64,000 nt of DNA from Actinomycetes bacterium. Its GTDB lineage: Bacteria; Actinomycetota; Acidimicrobiia; Acidimicrobiales; Palsa-688. Location: assembly GCA_021850325.1 (NCBI GenBank), contig JAJZMF010000024.1, positions 186,001 through 250,000 on the forward strand, in the 5' to 3' direction. Positions 1 to 8,891 of this stretch are shown one piece after another. The translations under genes and the position numbers were made by a program. Each line of letters begins with the position of its first letter. The stretch's first letter is position 1. A model generated the notes under the pieces. It saw nothing but the letters and a program-made list of their open reading frames with translations. It did no database searches and was not told where the DNA came from.

Positions 1-947
<947 letters not shown>

Positions 948-1131
948 CGGGGGACCGTCCTCTCGCTGTGTCGTCGCTGCTGGCAGACCAGCAACCTATG
1001 AAGGGAGTGTGACCGTTACGACCTCGTAGGCCGGGCAGGGCCGCCGGGTCGTCGGGCACCAGCGCCACTCCAGGTGTTGCCAGGTGCCTGTTGTGCCGTC
1101 GGTCCCTGATGGTGCACGCGCTAATGCCAGT

Positions 1132-1160
1132 ACTGTAACTACACCCGAGCGTAATTGCAA
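1132..1160 (-). promoter_or_regulatory. recA promoter
   Basis: Reading leftward, TTGCAA (1160-1155) and TACAGT (1137-1132) are separated by 17 bases. The -35 overlaps the last two bases of the LexA-type box at 1159-1170. This geometry is repeated exactly at lexA. The predicted leader before the recA start is about 175 bases. Confidence 0.7.
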
Positions 1161-1170
1161 ACATGTGTTC
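1159..1170. promoter_or_regulatory. LexA (SOS) box upstream of recA
   Basis: AAACATGTGTTC matches GAAC-N4-GTTC with one mismatch. It overlaps the -35 of the recA promoter by two bases, so LexA binding would block transcription. The match to the family pattern is direct; function is inferred. Confidence 0.8.
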
Positions 1171-1203
1171 GGTGGTGGACGCCGACGGCCACCGTGGGGC
1201 GGG

Positions 1204-1265
1204 TGGGCCGTCGGGCGGGCGGACCGGGAGGCGGCTGGGCCGTCGGGCGGGCGGACCGGGAGGCG
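1204..1265. repeat. Two direct copies of a 30-base G+C repeat
   Basis: A 30-base unit beginning TGGGCCGTCGGGCGGGC occurs at 1204-1233 and again, identical, at 1236-1265 (period 32 bases). It lies between the recA promoter and the end of thpR. Function unknown; replication slippage is the simplest origin. Confidence 0.85.
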
Positions 1266-1289
1266 TGCCGTCGGCCCGGCTCCGCCTCC

Positions 1290-1871
1290 TCAGGGTGCCA
1301 GGCCCACCTGGACGAGGGTGGTGTAGGTGGCACCGGCCGGGGCGAGCCTGCTGCGGACGAGGGCGATGGAGGTCACCGCCCATGTGGCGTCGAGGGGCGA
1401 CAGCAGGTGGTGCTGGCGGCGGAGGTCGTAGCCCCGGCGGGCGCGGGCCAGGGTTATGTGCCCGAGGAAGGGGCGGGTGGGCGGCTCGCCCGTGCCCCGG
1501 GTTGCCTCGGCCACGGCAGCGGCCAGTTCGGCCAGGCCTTCGACCGGCCAGATGAGCAGGCCCTCCCCGAGGAAGCGGGTGGCAGGGCCGCCCCGGGCCA
1601 CCACGCCCCCGGGCCAGGGGCGCGCTGCCAGCCTGGCTGCCAGTGCGGCCACGTCGCCCACCGGGACGTCGCCCAGGAAGCGCAGCGTGACGTGCCACTG
1701 CTCCGGCTCCGACCAGCGCGCCCGGGCCAGAGGTGGCCTCGGGGCACGGGCCAGCGCGTCGCAGATCTCGGGTGGGGGCCAGGTGGCGACGAAACAACGC
1801 CATGTCCGGGCCCCGTCTGCACCCGGTGGGGCGCTGGGTGGGGCCAGGCCCGGGCGCTGGACCTCGGTCAC
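1290..1871 (-). CDS. thpR: RNA 2',3'-cyclic phosphodiesterase (LigT/ThpR family)
   Basis: A 193-residue two-histidine phosphodiesterase. Family members open 2',3'-cyclic phosphates on RNA or ligate 2'-5' bonds; the physiological substrate is often unknown. Both HxTL motifs are present, HVTL at residues 60-63 and HITL at 138-141. The start is GTG 1871-1869 because GGAGG sits about eight bases before it; the open frame extends further upstream but that part is arginine- and proline-rich and looks non-coding. It is a single gene on the reverse strand, convergent on nothing and upstream of the recA promoter region. Confidence 0.88.
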   Translation of the reverse strand: MTEVQRPGLAPPSAPPGADGARTWRCFVATWPPPEICDALARAPRPPLARARWSEPEQWHVTLRFLGDVPVGDVAALAARLAARPWPGGVVARGGPATRFLGEGLLIWPVEGLAELAAAVAEATRGTGEPPTRPFLGHITLARARRGYDLRRQHHLLSPLDATWAVTSIALVRSRLAPAGATYTTLVQVGLAP

Positions 1872-2185
1872 GGCCTCACCTCCCTGGGCATGCCGGTAGC
1901 GGCCGTCGGCCCTCGGGGTGGCGCGACCGGGCCGCGCGAGCGAGGCTACCCCGGCCCGGGAGGCTGCTCCAGGACCTCGCAGCGCCGGCCGGACCGGGCG
2001 GGGTTTACCGGCCACCTCGGGAGCAGGCTGGCGGGGACCCGCTCAACCGAGGCGACCGGAGCGTAATGCTAGCCCGTGCCATGAGGGCTTACTTGTGCGC
2101 TGTGCCAAGGTCTGCGGTCGGTGCGCCCGGCCCGGCCCGCCACCCCGGGCACCGGCGGGCCCGTGGTGGCCCTTAAGCTCTAGGG
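1872..2185. other. Intergenic region between thpR and miaB
   Basis: A 314-base gap between divergent genes. Apart from the miaB -10 element at its right end I see no conserved gene, RNA or repeat. The open frames here are GC-rich by-products without family motifs. Confidence 0.6.
2174..2179 (+). promoter_or_regulatory. Leaderless -10 element of miaB
   Basis: TAAGCT lies six bases before the GTG start at 2186, and no ribosome-binding site is present. Transcription would begin at or next to the start codon. Confidence 0.6.
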
Positions 2186-3748
2186 GTGACCTCGACCGAC
2201 CAATCAGGGACGCCTCCGGCGAGCGACGGTGCTGCACCGGGGCTTGCGGCCCCAGTGCCAGTTCGTGACCCCGCCGGCGAGGCCATCGGGCCCAGGCGTT
2301 ACTTCGTCCGGACGTTCGGGTGCCAGATGAACGAGCACGATTCGGAGCGGCTGGCCGGCCTGTTCGAAGCCGAGGGGATGGTGGCGGCCCAGGCGGTCGA
2401 GGAAGCCGACGTCGTGGTCTTCAACACCTGCTGTGTGCGCGAGAACGCCGACAACCGGCTGTACGGGAACCTCGGCCACCTGCGGGCGCTGAAGCAGTCC
2501 AGACCGGGGATGCAGATCGCCGTCGGCGGGTGCCTGGCGCAGAAGGACCGGGAGAAGGTGCTGGAGCGGGCACCTTGGGTCGACGCCGTCTTCGGCACCC
2601 ACAACGTAGGCAGGGCGGCCGAGCTGCTCGACGAGGCCCTGGTGAGCGGGCCGCAGGTGGAGGTACTGGAGGCGGCGGCGACGGAGGCCGGGGAGTTCCC
2701 CTCCGCCTTGCCGGTGCGCCGGGAACTGCCCTTCTCGGCCTGGGTGACGGTCCAGGTCGGCTGTGACAACAAGTGCGCCTTCTGCATCGTGCCCTCGGTC
2801 AGGGGCCGGGAGATCAGCCGCCCCTTCGGCGAGGTGGTGAGCGAAGTCGCCGCCCTGGCCGCCCAGGGGACCACGGAGGTTACGCTCCTGGGCCAGAACG
2901 TCAACTCCTACGGCCGTGACCTGGCCCTGCGGGCACGTGGCTCGGCGGACTGGCGGGCATGGCCCGAGCTCACAGGCCGGGCGTGGTCGGAGGGCGCTGC
3001 CCCTGCTGCCAGGCCGCTTTTTGCCGACCTCCTCCGGGCGGTCGCCCGTACCGAGGGGATCAGGCGGGTACGTTTCACCAGCCCCCATCCCAAGGACCTC
3101 CGCCCCGAGACGATTGAGGCGATGGCGCAGGAGCCGGCGGTCTGCCCCCACCTCCACCTGCCTCTGCAATCCGGCAGTGACCGCGTCCTGGCATTGATGC
3201 GGCGTGGGTACACGGCCGGGCGCTACCTGGAGCGGTTGGCTGCGGCGCGAGCGGCCGTGGACGACCTGGCGGTCACCACCGACATCATCGTCGGCTTCCC
3301 GGGGGAGACGGAGGAGGACTTCGTGCAGACCCTGGAGGTGGCGGCCCAAGCTGAGTACGACAGTGCCTACACCTTCATCTTCTCGCCCCGTCCGGGCACT
3401 GAGGCCGCAGGTTGGCAGGACCGCTACGTCCCGGCCGAGGTGGCGGCAGAGCGGTTCGAGCGCCTGAGGGCCGTGGTGGAGCGCAGCGCGTTGCGCAAGC
3501 ACCAGGCCCGTGTGGGCCGGGTCGAGGAGGTCCTGGTCGAAGGCCCGGCCAAAAAGGGAGGGCCGGGCGTGTTCTCGGGGCGCACCCGGCAGGACAAACT
3601 GGTCCACGTGCAGGCGCCCGCGCTCCGCCCTGGCACCGTGGTGGAGGTGAGGGTTGACGAGGCTGCACCCCACTTCCTCAAGGGTTCACTGCTGCGGACC
3701 GTGGCCCTCCCGCGGCACCGTCAGCGCATCCCGGTGATGGCCAGCTGA
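2186..3748 (+). CDS. miaB: tRNA-2-methylthio-N6-dimethylallyladenosine synthase MiaB
   Basis: Radical-SAM enzyme that adds a methylthio group to i6A37 of tRNAs reading UNN codons; it acts after MiaA, encoded next. The UPF0004 domain holds cluster cysteines C46, C82 and C116, and the radical-SAM motif CxxxCxxC is C193, C197 and C200. A TRAM-like tail follows. At 520 residues it is longer than usual, partly because about 33 residues rich in Ala, Arg and Trp are inserted after the GQNVNSYGRDL motif. The start GTG 2186 has a TAAGCT six bases upstream and no ribosome-binding site, suggesting a leaderless mRNA. Confidence 0.96.
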   Translation: MTSTDQSGTPPASDGAAPGLAAPVPVRDPAGEAIGPRRYFVRTFGCQMNEHDSERLAGLFEAEGMVAAQAVEEADVVVFNTCCVRENADNRLYGNLGHLRALKQSRPGMQIAVGGCLAQKDREKVLERAPWVDAVFGTHNVGRAAELLDEALVSGPQVEVLEAAATEAGEFPSALPVRRELPFSAWVTVQVGCDNKCAFCIVPSVRGREISRPFGEVVSEVAALAAQGTTEVTLLGQNVNSYGRDLALRARGSADWRAWPELTGRAWSEGAAPAARPLFADLLRAVARTEGIRRVRFTSPHPKDLRPETIEAMAQEPAVCPHLHLPLQSGSDRVLALMRRGYTAGRYLERLAAARAAVDDLAVTTDIIVGFPGETEEDFVQTLEVAAQAEYDSAYTFIFSPRPGTEAAGWQDRYVPAEVAAERFERLRAVVERSALRKHQARVGRVEEVLVEGPAKKGGPGVFSGRTRQDKLVHVQAPALRPGTVVEVRVDEAAPHFLKGSLLRTVALPRHRQRIPVMAS

Positions 3749-3771
3749 GCGGGCCGGCGGGGCCGCGGCGC

Positions 3772-4668
3772 TTGGCCCTGGTCGGGCCAACCGCTTGTGG
3801 CAAGTCCGAGCTGGCCGTGAAGGTGGCAGTGGCACTGGGCGACATCGAGGTCGTGAGCGCCGATTCCATGCAGGTCTACCGGGGCATGGACATCGGTACG
3901 GCCAAGCCCTCCCTGGAGGAGAGAGCAGGCGTCCCCCACCACCTGGTGGACGTGGCTTCGCCCGGCGAGGACTGGGACGTCGCCCGCTTCTTGCGGGAGG
4001 CCTCGGCCGCGGTGGAGGGGATCGAGGCCAGGGGCCACCGGCCCCTGTTGGTGGGAGGCACGGGCCTTTACGTCCACGCCCTCGTCGACCGCCTGGAGAT
4101 CCCGGGTCGCTGGCCGGAGATCGTGCAGTCGTTGGCCGGCTGGGACGAGGGGCAACTGTACGCCCGCCTGGCGGAACTGGACCCGGTGGCTGCTGCCCGG
4201 ACCGAGGTCGGGAACCGTCGCCGGCTGGTCCGGGCGCTCGAGGTCACCCTGGGGAGCGGTCGGCCGTTCTCGAGCGCAGGTCCCGGTGTCGGTGCTTTCC
4301 CCACCACGTCGTGGGCACTGGCCGGTGTCTGGCTCCCCCGGGCGGTGGTCAGGCACCGTATAGCCGGGCGCTTCGCCGCCATGCTCGAACGCGGGCTGGT
4401 CGATGAGGTGCGGGGCCTGCTCGGTGCAGGCGGGTTGTCACGTACGGCCCGCCAGGCCCTCGGTTACCGGGAGGTCCTGGCCCACCTGGAGGAGGGCGTG
4501 CCGCTGGACGAGGCGGCCCGCACGGCAGTTGCTCGCACCTGTCAGTTCTCCCGTCGTCAGCGCATGTGGTGGCGCCGGGACCCCCGTGTGCGCTGGTTCG
4601 GCTCTCCCACCGACCCGCTGGAACTACTGCCCGTCCTGCTGGGAAACTGGGGCCATGGGCCCAACTGA
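3772..4668 (+). CDS. miaA: tRNA dimethylallyltransferase MiaA
   Basis: Transfers dimethylallyl from DMAPP to A37 of tRNA, the step before MiaB. The P-loop GPTACGKS is at residues 5-12, followed by the SADSMQVYRGMDIGTAK substrate-binding region. The written start is TTG 3772, giving LALVGPT at the very N-terminus. An in-frame CTG at 3745 that overlaps the miaB stop as CTGA would add nine residues and fit tight coupling; no ATG or GTG is available in this frame. The 3' end overlaps dapF by 14 bases. Family assignment is certain, start uncertain. Confidence 0.93.
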   Translation: MALVGPTACGKSELAVKVAVALGDIEVVSADSMQVYRGMDIGTAKPSLEERAGVPHHLVDVASPGEDWDVARFLREASAAVEGIEARGHRPLLVGGTGLYVHALVDRLEIPGRWPEIVQSLAGWDEGQLYARLAELDPVAAARTEVGNRRRLVRALEVTLGSGRPFSSAGPGVGAFPTTSWALAGVWLPRAVVRHRIAGRFAAMLERGLVDEVRGLLGAGGLSRTARQALGYREVLAHLEEGVPLDEAARTAVARTCQFSRRQRMWWRRDPRVRWFGSPTDPLELLPVLLGNWGHGPN

Positions 4669-5518
4669 TCCCGCCGGGGTGCCCGGCTCGTTGTCCTTGC
4701 TCAAGTACGAGGGGTTGGGCAACGACTTCCTGGTCATGGTCGACCTCGAGGGGGAGAGGGAGCTGACCGCCGAGCTGGCCCGGGCTGTTTGCGACCGCCA
4801 CCGGGGCTGGGGGGCGGACGGCCTCTTGCGGGCCGGACCGGCACCGGCCAGTGGCGAGGCCTTCGCCTTCTCTCTACGCAACGCCGATGGGAGCGAAGCC
4901 GAGATGAGCGGTAACGGCCTGCGTTGCCTCGCCCACGCTGTACTGGACGAGGGCGGTGCCGTGGCCGGCCCGGGGGAGGGCTTCGACGTGCTGACCCCGG
5001 CCGGCCGGCGCAGGGTGACGGTGCGACGGCGGGGCGCTGGCGAGGCCTGGATGAGCACCGAGATGGGCCGGCCCAGGGTCTCGGGTGACGACGGGCGTTG
5101 CAACGTCGGCCATGGCCAGCTCCTGGTGGACGTGGGCAACCCGCACCTTGTCGTCCTGGGCCCGGACCCGAGCACGGTGGACGTGGCGGGCCTGGGCCCG
5201 GTCCTGAGCGCGCAGGCCGGCGCGCTGACCGGAGGCGTCAACGTGGAGTTCGTGGCCCTGGGGCCCGGTCGCGACGAACTGACCATGCGGGTCTGGGAGC
5301 GCGGAGTGGGGGAGACCGAGGCCTGTGGCACCGGTTCGGTTGCCGCGGCAGCTGCGCTCGCCCACTGGGGGCGGGTCGGGCCCAAGGTCACCGTTCACCA
5401 GCCCGGGGGGGCGGCAGAGGTGGAGCTGCGGCCCGATGGTGGAGCCGTGCTCACCGGGCCGAGCAGGCGGATAGGTAGCTGCACCACCGTCCTGGGGAAG
5501 CCCGGGGAACGGCGCTGA
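4655..5518 (+). CDS. dapF: Diaminopimelate epimerase DapF, with Ser at the first catalytic Cys
   Basis: Interconverts LL- and meso-diaminopimelate for lysine and peptidoglycan; 287 residues, cytosolic. The second catalytic motif ERGVGETEACGTGS is intact (C224). In the first, the usual xCGNGxRC reads MSGNGLRC, so the catalytic cysteine is replaced by Ser85 (AGC at 4907-4909), while a cysteine remains at 91. Other landmarks, GNDF near the N-terminus and NADGSEAE, are normal. The ATG at 4655 lies inside the miaA end. The dapC, dapD and dapE genes follow hflX downstream, so this is the lysine-pathway epimerase by context. Whether the Ser form is active cannot be told from sequence. Confidence 0.93.
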   Translation: MGPTDPAGVPGSLSLLKYEGLGNDFLVMVDLEGERELTAELARAVCDRHRGWGADGLLRAGPAPASGEAFAFSLRNADGSEAEMSGNGLRCLAHAVLDEGGAVAGPGEGFDVLTPAGRRRVTVRRRGAGEAWMSTEMGRPRVSGDDGRCNVGHGQLLVDVGNPHLVVLGPDPSTVDVAGLGPVLSAQAGALTGGVNVEFVALGPGRDELTMRVWERGVGETEACGTGSVAAAAALAHWGRVGPKVTVHQPGGAAEVELRPDGGAVLTGPSRRIGSCTTVLGKPGERR

Positions 5519-5534
5519 CCGGGCGGGCCCTGCC

Positions 5535-6911
5535 ATGACCCTCATCGAGAGGAGCTTCCGCGAAAAGATCGTCCTCGTCGGTGTGACGCTGCCCTCCGTG
5601 GGCCCGGTGGGGGCCGTGCACGGCGAGGAGGAGACGGAGCGCCACCTGGACGAGCTGGCGGCACTGGTGTCGACGGCCGGTGCCGACGTGGTGGCCCGGG
5701 TGCTGCAGAGACGGGACCACCCGGACCCGGCGACCTATGTGGGCCGGGGCAAGGCGGAGGAACTGCGTGACGTGTCCGAGACCTGGGATGCCGACACCGT
5801 CGTCTTCGACGACGAGCTCTCGCCGGCGCAGTCGCGCAACCTGGAGAAGATCCTGGGCCGCACGGCGATCGACCGCACGGCGGTCATCCTGGACATCTTC
5901 GCCCAGAACGCCCGTACCGAGGAGGGCAAGGCCCAGGTCGAGCTGGCGCAGCTGCGCTACCGCCTCCCACGCCTGCGGGGCCGGGGCATCGCCCTCTCCC
6001 AGCAGGCGGGGCGCATCGGCACCCGCGGTCCCGGTGAGACCCAGCTCGAGGTCGACCGTCGCCGTCTGGTCCGCCGCGTGCACAAGCTCGAGGCAGAGCT
6101 GTCCGAACTGCAGAAGCGCCGGCGTCTGCAGCGCCAGTCGCGCCGGCGCAGCCGGCTGTCGTCGGTCTCGGTGGTCGGCTACACCAATGCCGGCAAGTCG
6201 ACGCTGCTCAATGCCCTGACGGGGGCGGGTGTCGCCGTCGACGACCGGCTGTTCGTGACCCTCGACCCCCGTACCCGGCGCCTGGTGCTGCCCGGAGGGG
6301 AGCCGGTCCTGCTCTCGGACACGGTCGGCTTCGTGCGCAAGCTGCCCCACCAGTTGGTCGAGGCCTTCCACAGCACCCTCGAGGTGGTCAACGAGGCGGA
6401 CCTCCTGCTGCATGTCGTGGACGCTTCTGCGGCGGAGCCCGAGGCACAGCTCGAAGCGGTCCGCTCCGTGCTGGAGGAGATAGGGGCGGCGGGCATCCCC
6501 GAGCTCCTGGTGTTCAACAAGACAGACCGCGCACCGCAGGCCGCAGCGGAGCTTGCGGCCCGCTGGCCGGGCTCCGTGGCCATCTCAGCGGCCACGGGTG
6601 CGGGCACCGATGAGCTGCTGGAGGTGCTCTCGGACCGGCTGCGCCTGCGCAACCAGGTAGTCGCCCTCCGTGTCCCCTTCAGCCGGGGGGACGTCATCGC
6701 CGCCCTGCACCGCGAAGGGGAGGTGCTGGCTTCGGAGGGCGCCGATGCGTGGACGCTGGTCACCGTGCGCCTGCCCACGGCCGCCCTGGGCCGCTTCGAG
6801 CCCTTCATGGCCGGACCGCCGGGCACCGGCCGTGCTAGCAATGCAGGCGGCATCGAGACTGTCGAGGGGGCTGCCGGTGCGCCGGCACCGGATGGGGAGG
6901 TGGGCACTTGA
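5535..6911 (+). CDS. hflX: Ribosome-associated GTPase HflX
   Basis: A 458-residue GTPase that in other bacteria splits or rescues stalled 70S ribosomes. The N-terminal HflX domain contains YVGRGKAEEL, then a basic coiled stretch with two KxxRRRLQRQSRRR-type segments, then the G domain: G1 GYTNAGKS, G3 DTVGF and G4 NKTD. It lies 16 bases after dapF, the usual actinobacterial arrangement, and its TGA overlaps the TTG start of dapC, so the two should be translated together. Confidence 0.95.
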   Translation: MTLIERSFREKIVLVGVTLPSVGPVGAVHGEEETERHLDELAALVSTAGADVVARVLQRRDHPDPATYVGRGKAEELRDVSETWDADTVVFDDELSPAQSRNLEKILGRTAIDRTAVILDIFAQNARTEEGKAQVELAQLRYRLPRLRGRGIALSQQAGRIGTRGPGETQLEVDRRRLVRRVHKLEAELSELQKRRRLQRQSRRRSRLSSVSVVGYTNAGKSTLLNALTGAGVAVDDRLFVTLDPRTRRLVLPGGEPVLLSDTVGFVRKLPHQLVEAFHSTLEVVNEADLLLHVVDASAAEPEAQLEAVRSVLEEIGAAGIPELLVFNKTDRAPQAAAELAARWPGSVAISAATGAGTDELLEVLSDRLRLRNQVVALRVPFSRGDVIAALHREGEVLASEGADAWTLVTVRLPTAALGRFEPFMAGPPGTGRASNAGGIETVEGAAGAPAPDGEVGT

Positions 6912-8053
6912 GCGAGCGTGCAGGCTTCGTACCGCCGCCGTACCCGTACGAGCGCTTGGACGCCGTGCGGCTGCTGGCCGGTGCACATGCCGGCGGGGCA
7001 GTGGACCTGTCGGTGGGCAGCCCGTGCGACCCGCCCAGTCAGGTGGTGCTGGACGCCCTGGCCAACCCCGACGAGGGCAACGCAACCCGGGGCTACCCAT
7101 CCTCCGCCGGCTCACCGACGGCGAGGCGGGCTGTGGCCGATTGGATGGCATCGAGGCTCGACGCTCCGGTGGGGCCGGACGACCTGGCGCTGTGCATCGG
7201 CACCAAGGAGCTCGTGGCGGGCTTGCCCGCCTGGCTGCACCTGAAGGACCCGTCGCGGGACACCGTGCTCTACCCCGAGCTGGCCTACCCCACCTACGAG
7301 ATGGGCGCGGTCCTGGCCGGCCTGCGGGCCGTGCCCGTGCCCGTCGACGAGGACTTCCGCCTGCGCCTGGACGAAGATGCCATAAAGCCGGAGGACGCAC
7401 AGCGCGCCCTCGTGCTCTGGGTGAACAGCCCGGGCAACCCGGCCGGGCAGCTGGACGACCTGCGTGCCGCGGCCGCCTGGGGTGACCGTCACGGGGTGCT
7501 GGTGGCCAGCGACGAGTGCTATGCCGAGCACACCTGGAACGAGCCCCCGCGCACGGTGCTGGGTCACGGCGGGGGTGCAGACGGGCTGGGCGGAGTGCTG
7601 GCTGTGCACTCGCTCTCCAAGCGCAGCAACCTGGCCGGCCTGCGCTTCGGGTGGTACGCGGGCGACAGGGAGGTCGTGGGGTTCCTCCGCCAGGTCCGCC
7701 AGCATGCCGGCTTCATGGTGCCCGGTCCTGCTCAGAGGGCCGGCACGGCCGCCCTGGGGGACCAAGCCCACGCGGATCTGCAGCGGTCGCGGTACTTCGA
7801 GCGCCTCGTGTTCCTGCGCAAGGTGATGGCTGCCGCCGGTGCCGACGCCCCGATGCCCGAGGGGGGCATCTACCTCTGGGTACCGGCACCGGGCGGCGAT
7901 GCCTGGGCGCTCACCGAGGAGCTGGCCCGGCTGGCAGGCGTGGTCGTGTCCCCCGGTGAGTTCTACGGACCGGCCGGCTCGGGCCACGTGCGGGTGGCCG
8001 CCGTCGCCCCCATGGACCGTCTCGAGCTTGTGGCCGAGCGCCTGGGTATGTAA
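6908..8053 (+). CDS. dapC: Succinyldiaminopimelate transaminase DapC
   Basis: PLP-dependent class I/II aminotransferase that makes N-succinyl-LL-diaminopimelate from the keto precursor with glutamate; 381 residues. Seen are YPSSAGSPTAR, the WVNSPGNPAGQL aspartate-loop region, ASDECYAE, and the PLP lysine in SLSKRSNLAGLRFG. It starts with TTG 6908 inside the hflX stop (TTGA), implying coupling. Its place between dapF and dapD/dapE makes the succinyl-DAP role much likelier than a generic aspartate aminotransferase. Confidence 0.9.
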   Translation: MSERAGFVPPPYPYERLDAVRLLAGAHAGGAVDLSVGSPCDPPSQVVLDALANPDEGNATRGYPSSAGSPTARRAVADWMASRLDAPVGPDDLALCIGTKELVAGLPAWLHLKDPSRDTVLYPELAYPTYEMGAVLAGLRAVPVPVDEDFRLRLDEDAIKPEDAQRALVLWVNSPGNPAGQLDDLRAAAAWGDRHGVLVASDECYAEHTWNEPPRTVLGHGGGADGLGGVLAVHSLSKRSNLAGLRFGWYAGDREVVGFLRQVRQHAGFMVPGPAQRAGTAALGDQAHADLQRSRYFERLVFLRKVMAAAGADAPMPEGGIYLWVPAPGGDAWALTEELARLAGVVVSPGEFYGPAGSGHVRVAAVAPMDRLELVAERLGM

Positions 8054-8054
8054 C

Positions 8055-8060
8055 TAGCCT
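8055..8060 (+). promoter_or_regulatory. Candidate leaderless -10 element of dapD
   Basis: TAGCCT, two bases after the dapC stop, lies nine bases before the GTG start at 8070. No ribosome-binding site is seen. Confidence 0.5.
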
Positions 8061-8069
8061 CTTCGCACT

Positions 8070-8891
8070 GTGGACCTCAAGAACGAGATCGAGTCGATCT
8101 GGGAGCGTCGCGACGAACTGGGCCCCCAGAGCACGGAGGAAGCAGCGCTCGTCCGCCAGGCTGTAGGCCTACTGGACTCGGGCGAGGCGCGGGTGGCCGA
8201 GGTGGGCCCGGACGGTGACGTGGTGGTGCACGCCTGGCTCAAGCAGGCCGTCCTACTGCTCTTCAAGTTGTCGGCTATAGAGGTCACAGAGCTCGGGCCG
8301 TTCGAGTACGCGGACCGCATCCCATTGAAGCGGGGTTACCGGGAGGCCGGTGTGCGCGCCGTGCCCGGCGCCTCGGCCCGCTGGGGCAGCTACATCGGGC
8401 GGGGTGCCGTGCTCATGCCGAGCTACGTGAACATCGGGGCGCGGGTGGGAGAGGGCACGATGGTCGACACCTGGGCCACGGTGGGCAGCTGTGCCCAGGT
8501 CGGCCGGGGCGTCCACCTGTCGGGTGGGGTGGGCATCGGAGGTGTCCTGGAGCCGCCTCAGGCGGCGCCTGTCGTAATCGGCGACCAGGCTCTCATCGGG
8601 AGCCGTTGCATGATCACCCAGGGCGCCCGGGTAGGCGAGGGGGCGGTCCTGGGCGAGGGTTGCGTGCTCAACCCCGGCATCCCCGTGATCGATGCCGGGA
8701 CAGGTGAGGAGCTGTCGCGAGGGGTGGTGCCGCCCTGGTCCGTGGGCATCGGGGCCACCCGGTCGAGGACCTACCCGGGGGGCACTTTCGGGCTGCCCTG
8801 CATCCTCGTGGTCCGCCGCCTGGAGCCCGGGCAGCGTCATTCGACCGCCCAGCTGGAGCAGTTGCTGCGCGAGCACGGGGCAGGCGGGTGA
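8070..8891 (+). CDS. dapD: Tetrahydrodipicolinate N-succinyltransferase DapD
   Basis: Transfers succinyl from succinyl-CoA to tetrahydrodipicolinate, the first step of the succinylase branch; 273 residues, a trimeric left-handed beta-helix enzyme in the family. Hexapeptide repeats are visible across the middle (GRGAVLMPSYVNIGARVGEG, GSCAQVGRGVHLSGG, GSRCMITQGARVGEGAVLG). It resembles the shorter proteobacterial form more than the long actinobacterial DapD. The start GTG 8070 has a TAGCCT nine bases upstream. It overlaps dapE by four bases. Confidence 0.93.
   Translation: MDLKNEIESIWERRDELGPQSTEEAALVRQAVGLLDSGEARVAEVGPDGDVVVHAWLKQAVLLLFKLSAIEVTELGPFEYADRIPLKRGYREAGVRAVPGASARWGSYIGRGAVLMPSYVNIGARVGEGTMVDTWATVGSCAQVGRGVHLSGGVGIGGVLEPPQAAPVVIGDQALIGSRCMITQGARVGEGAVLGEGCVLNPGIPVIDAGTGEELSRGVVPPWSVGIGATRSRTYPGGTFGLPCILVVRRLEPGQRHSTAQLEQLLREHGAGG

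Noticed and set aside
2204-3673. 489-codon reverse frame over miaB
   Set aside because: miaB is certain on the forward strand with all cluster cysteines.
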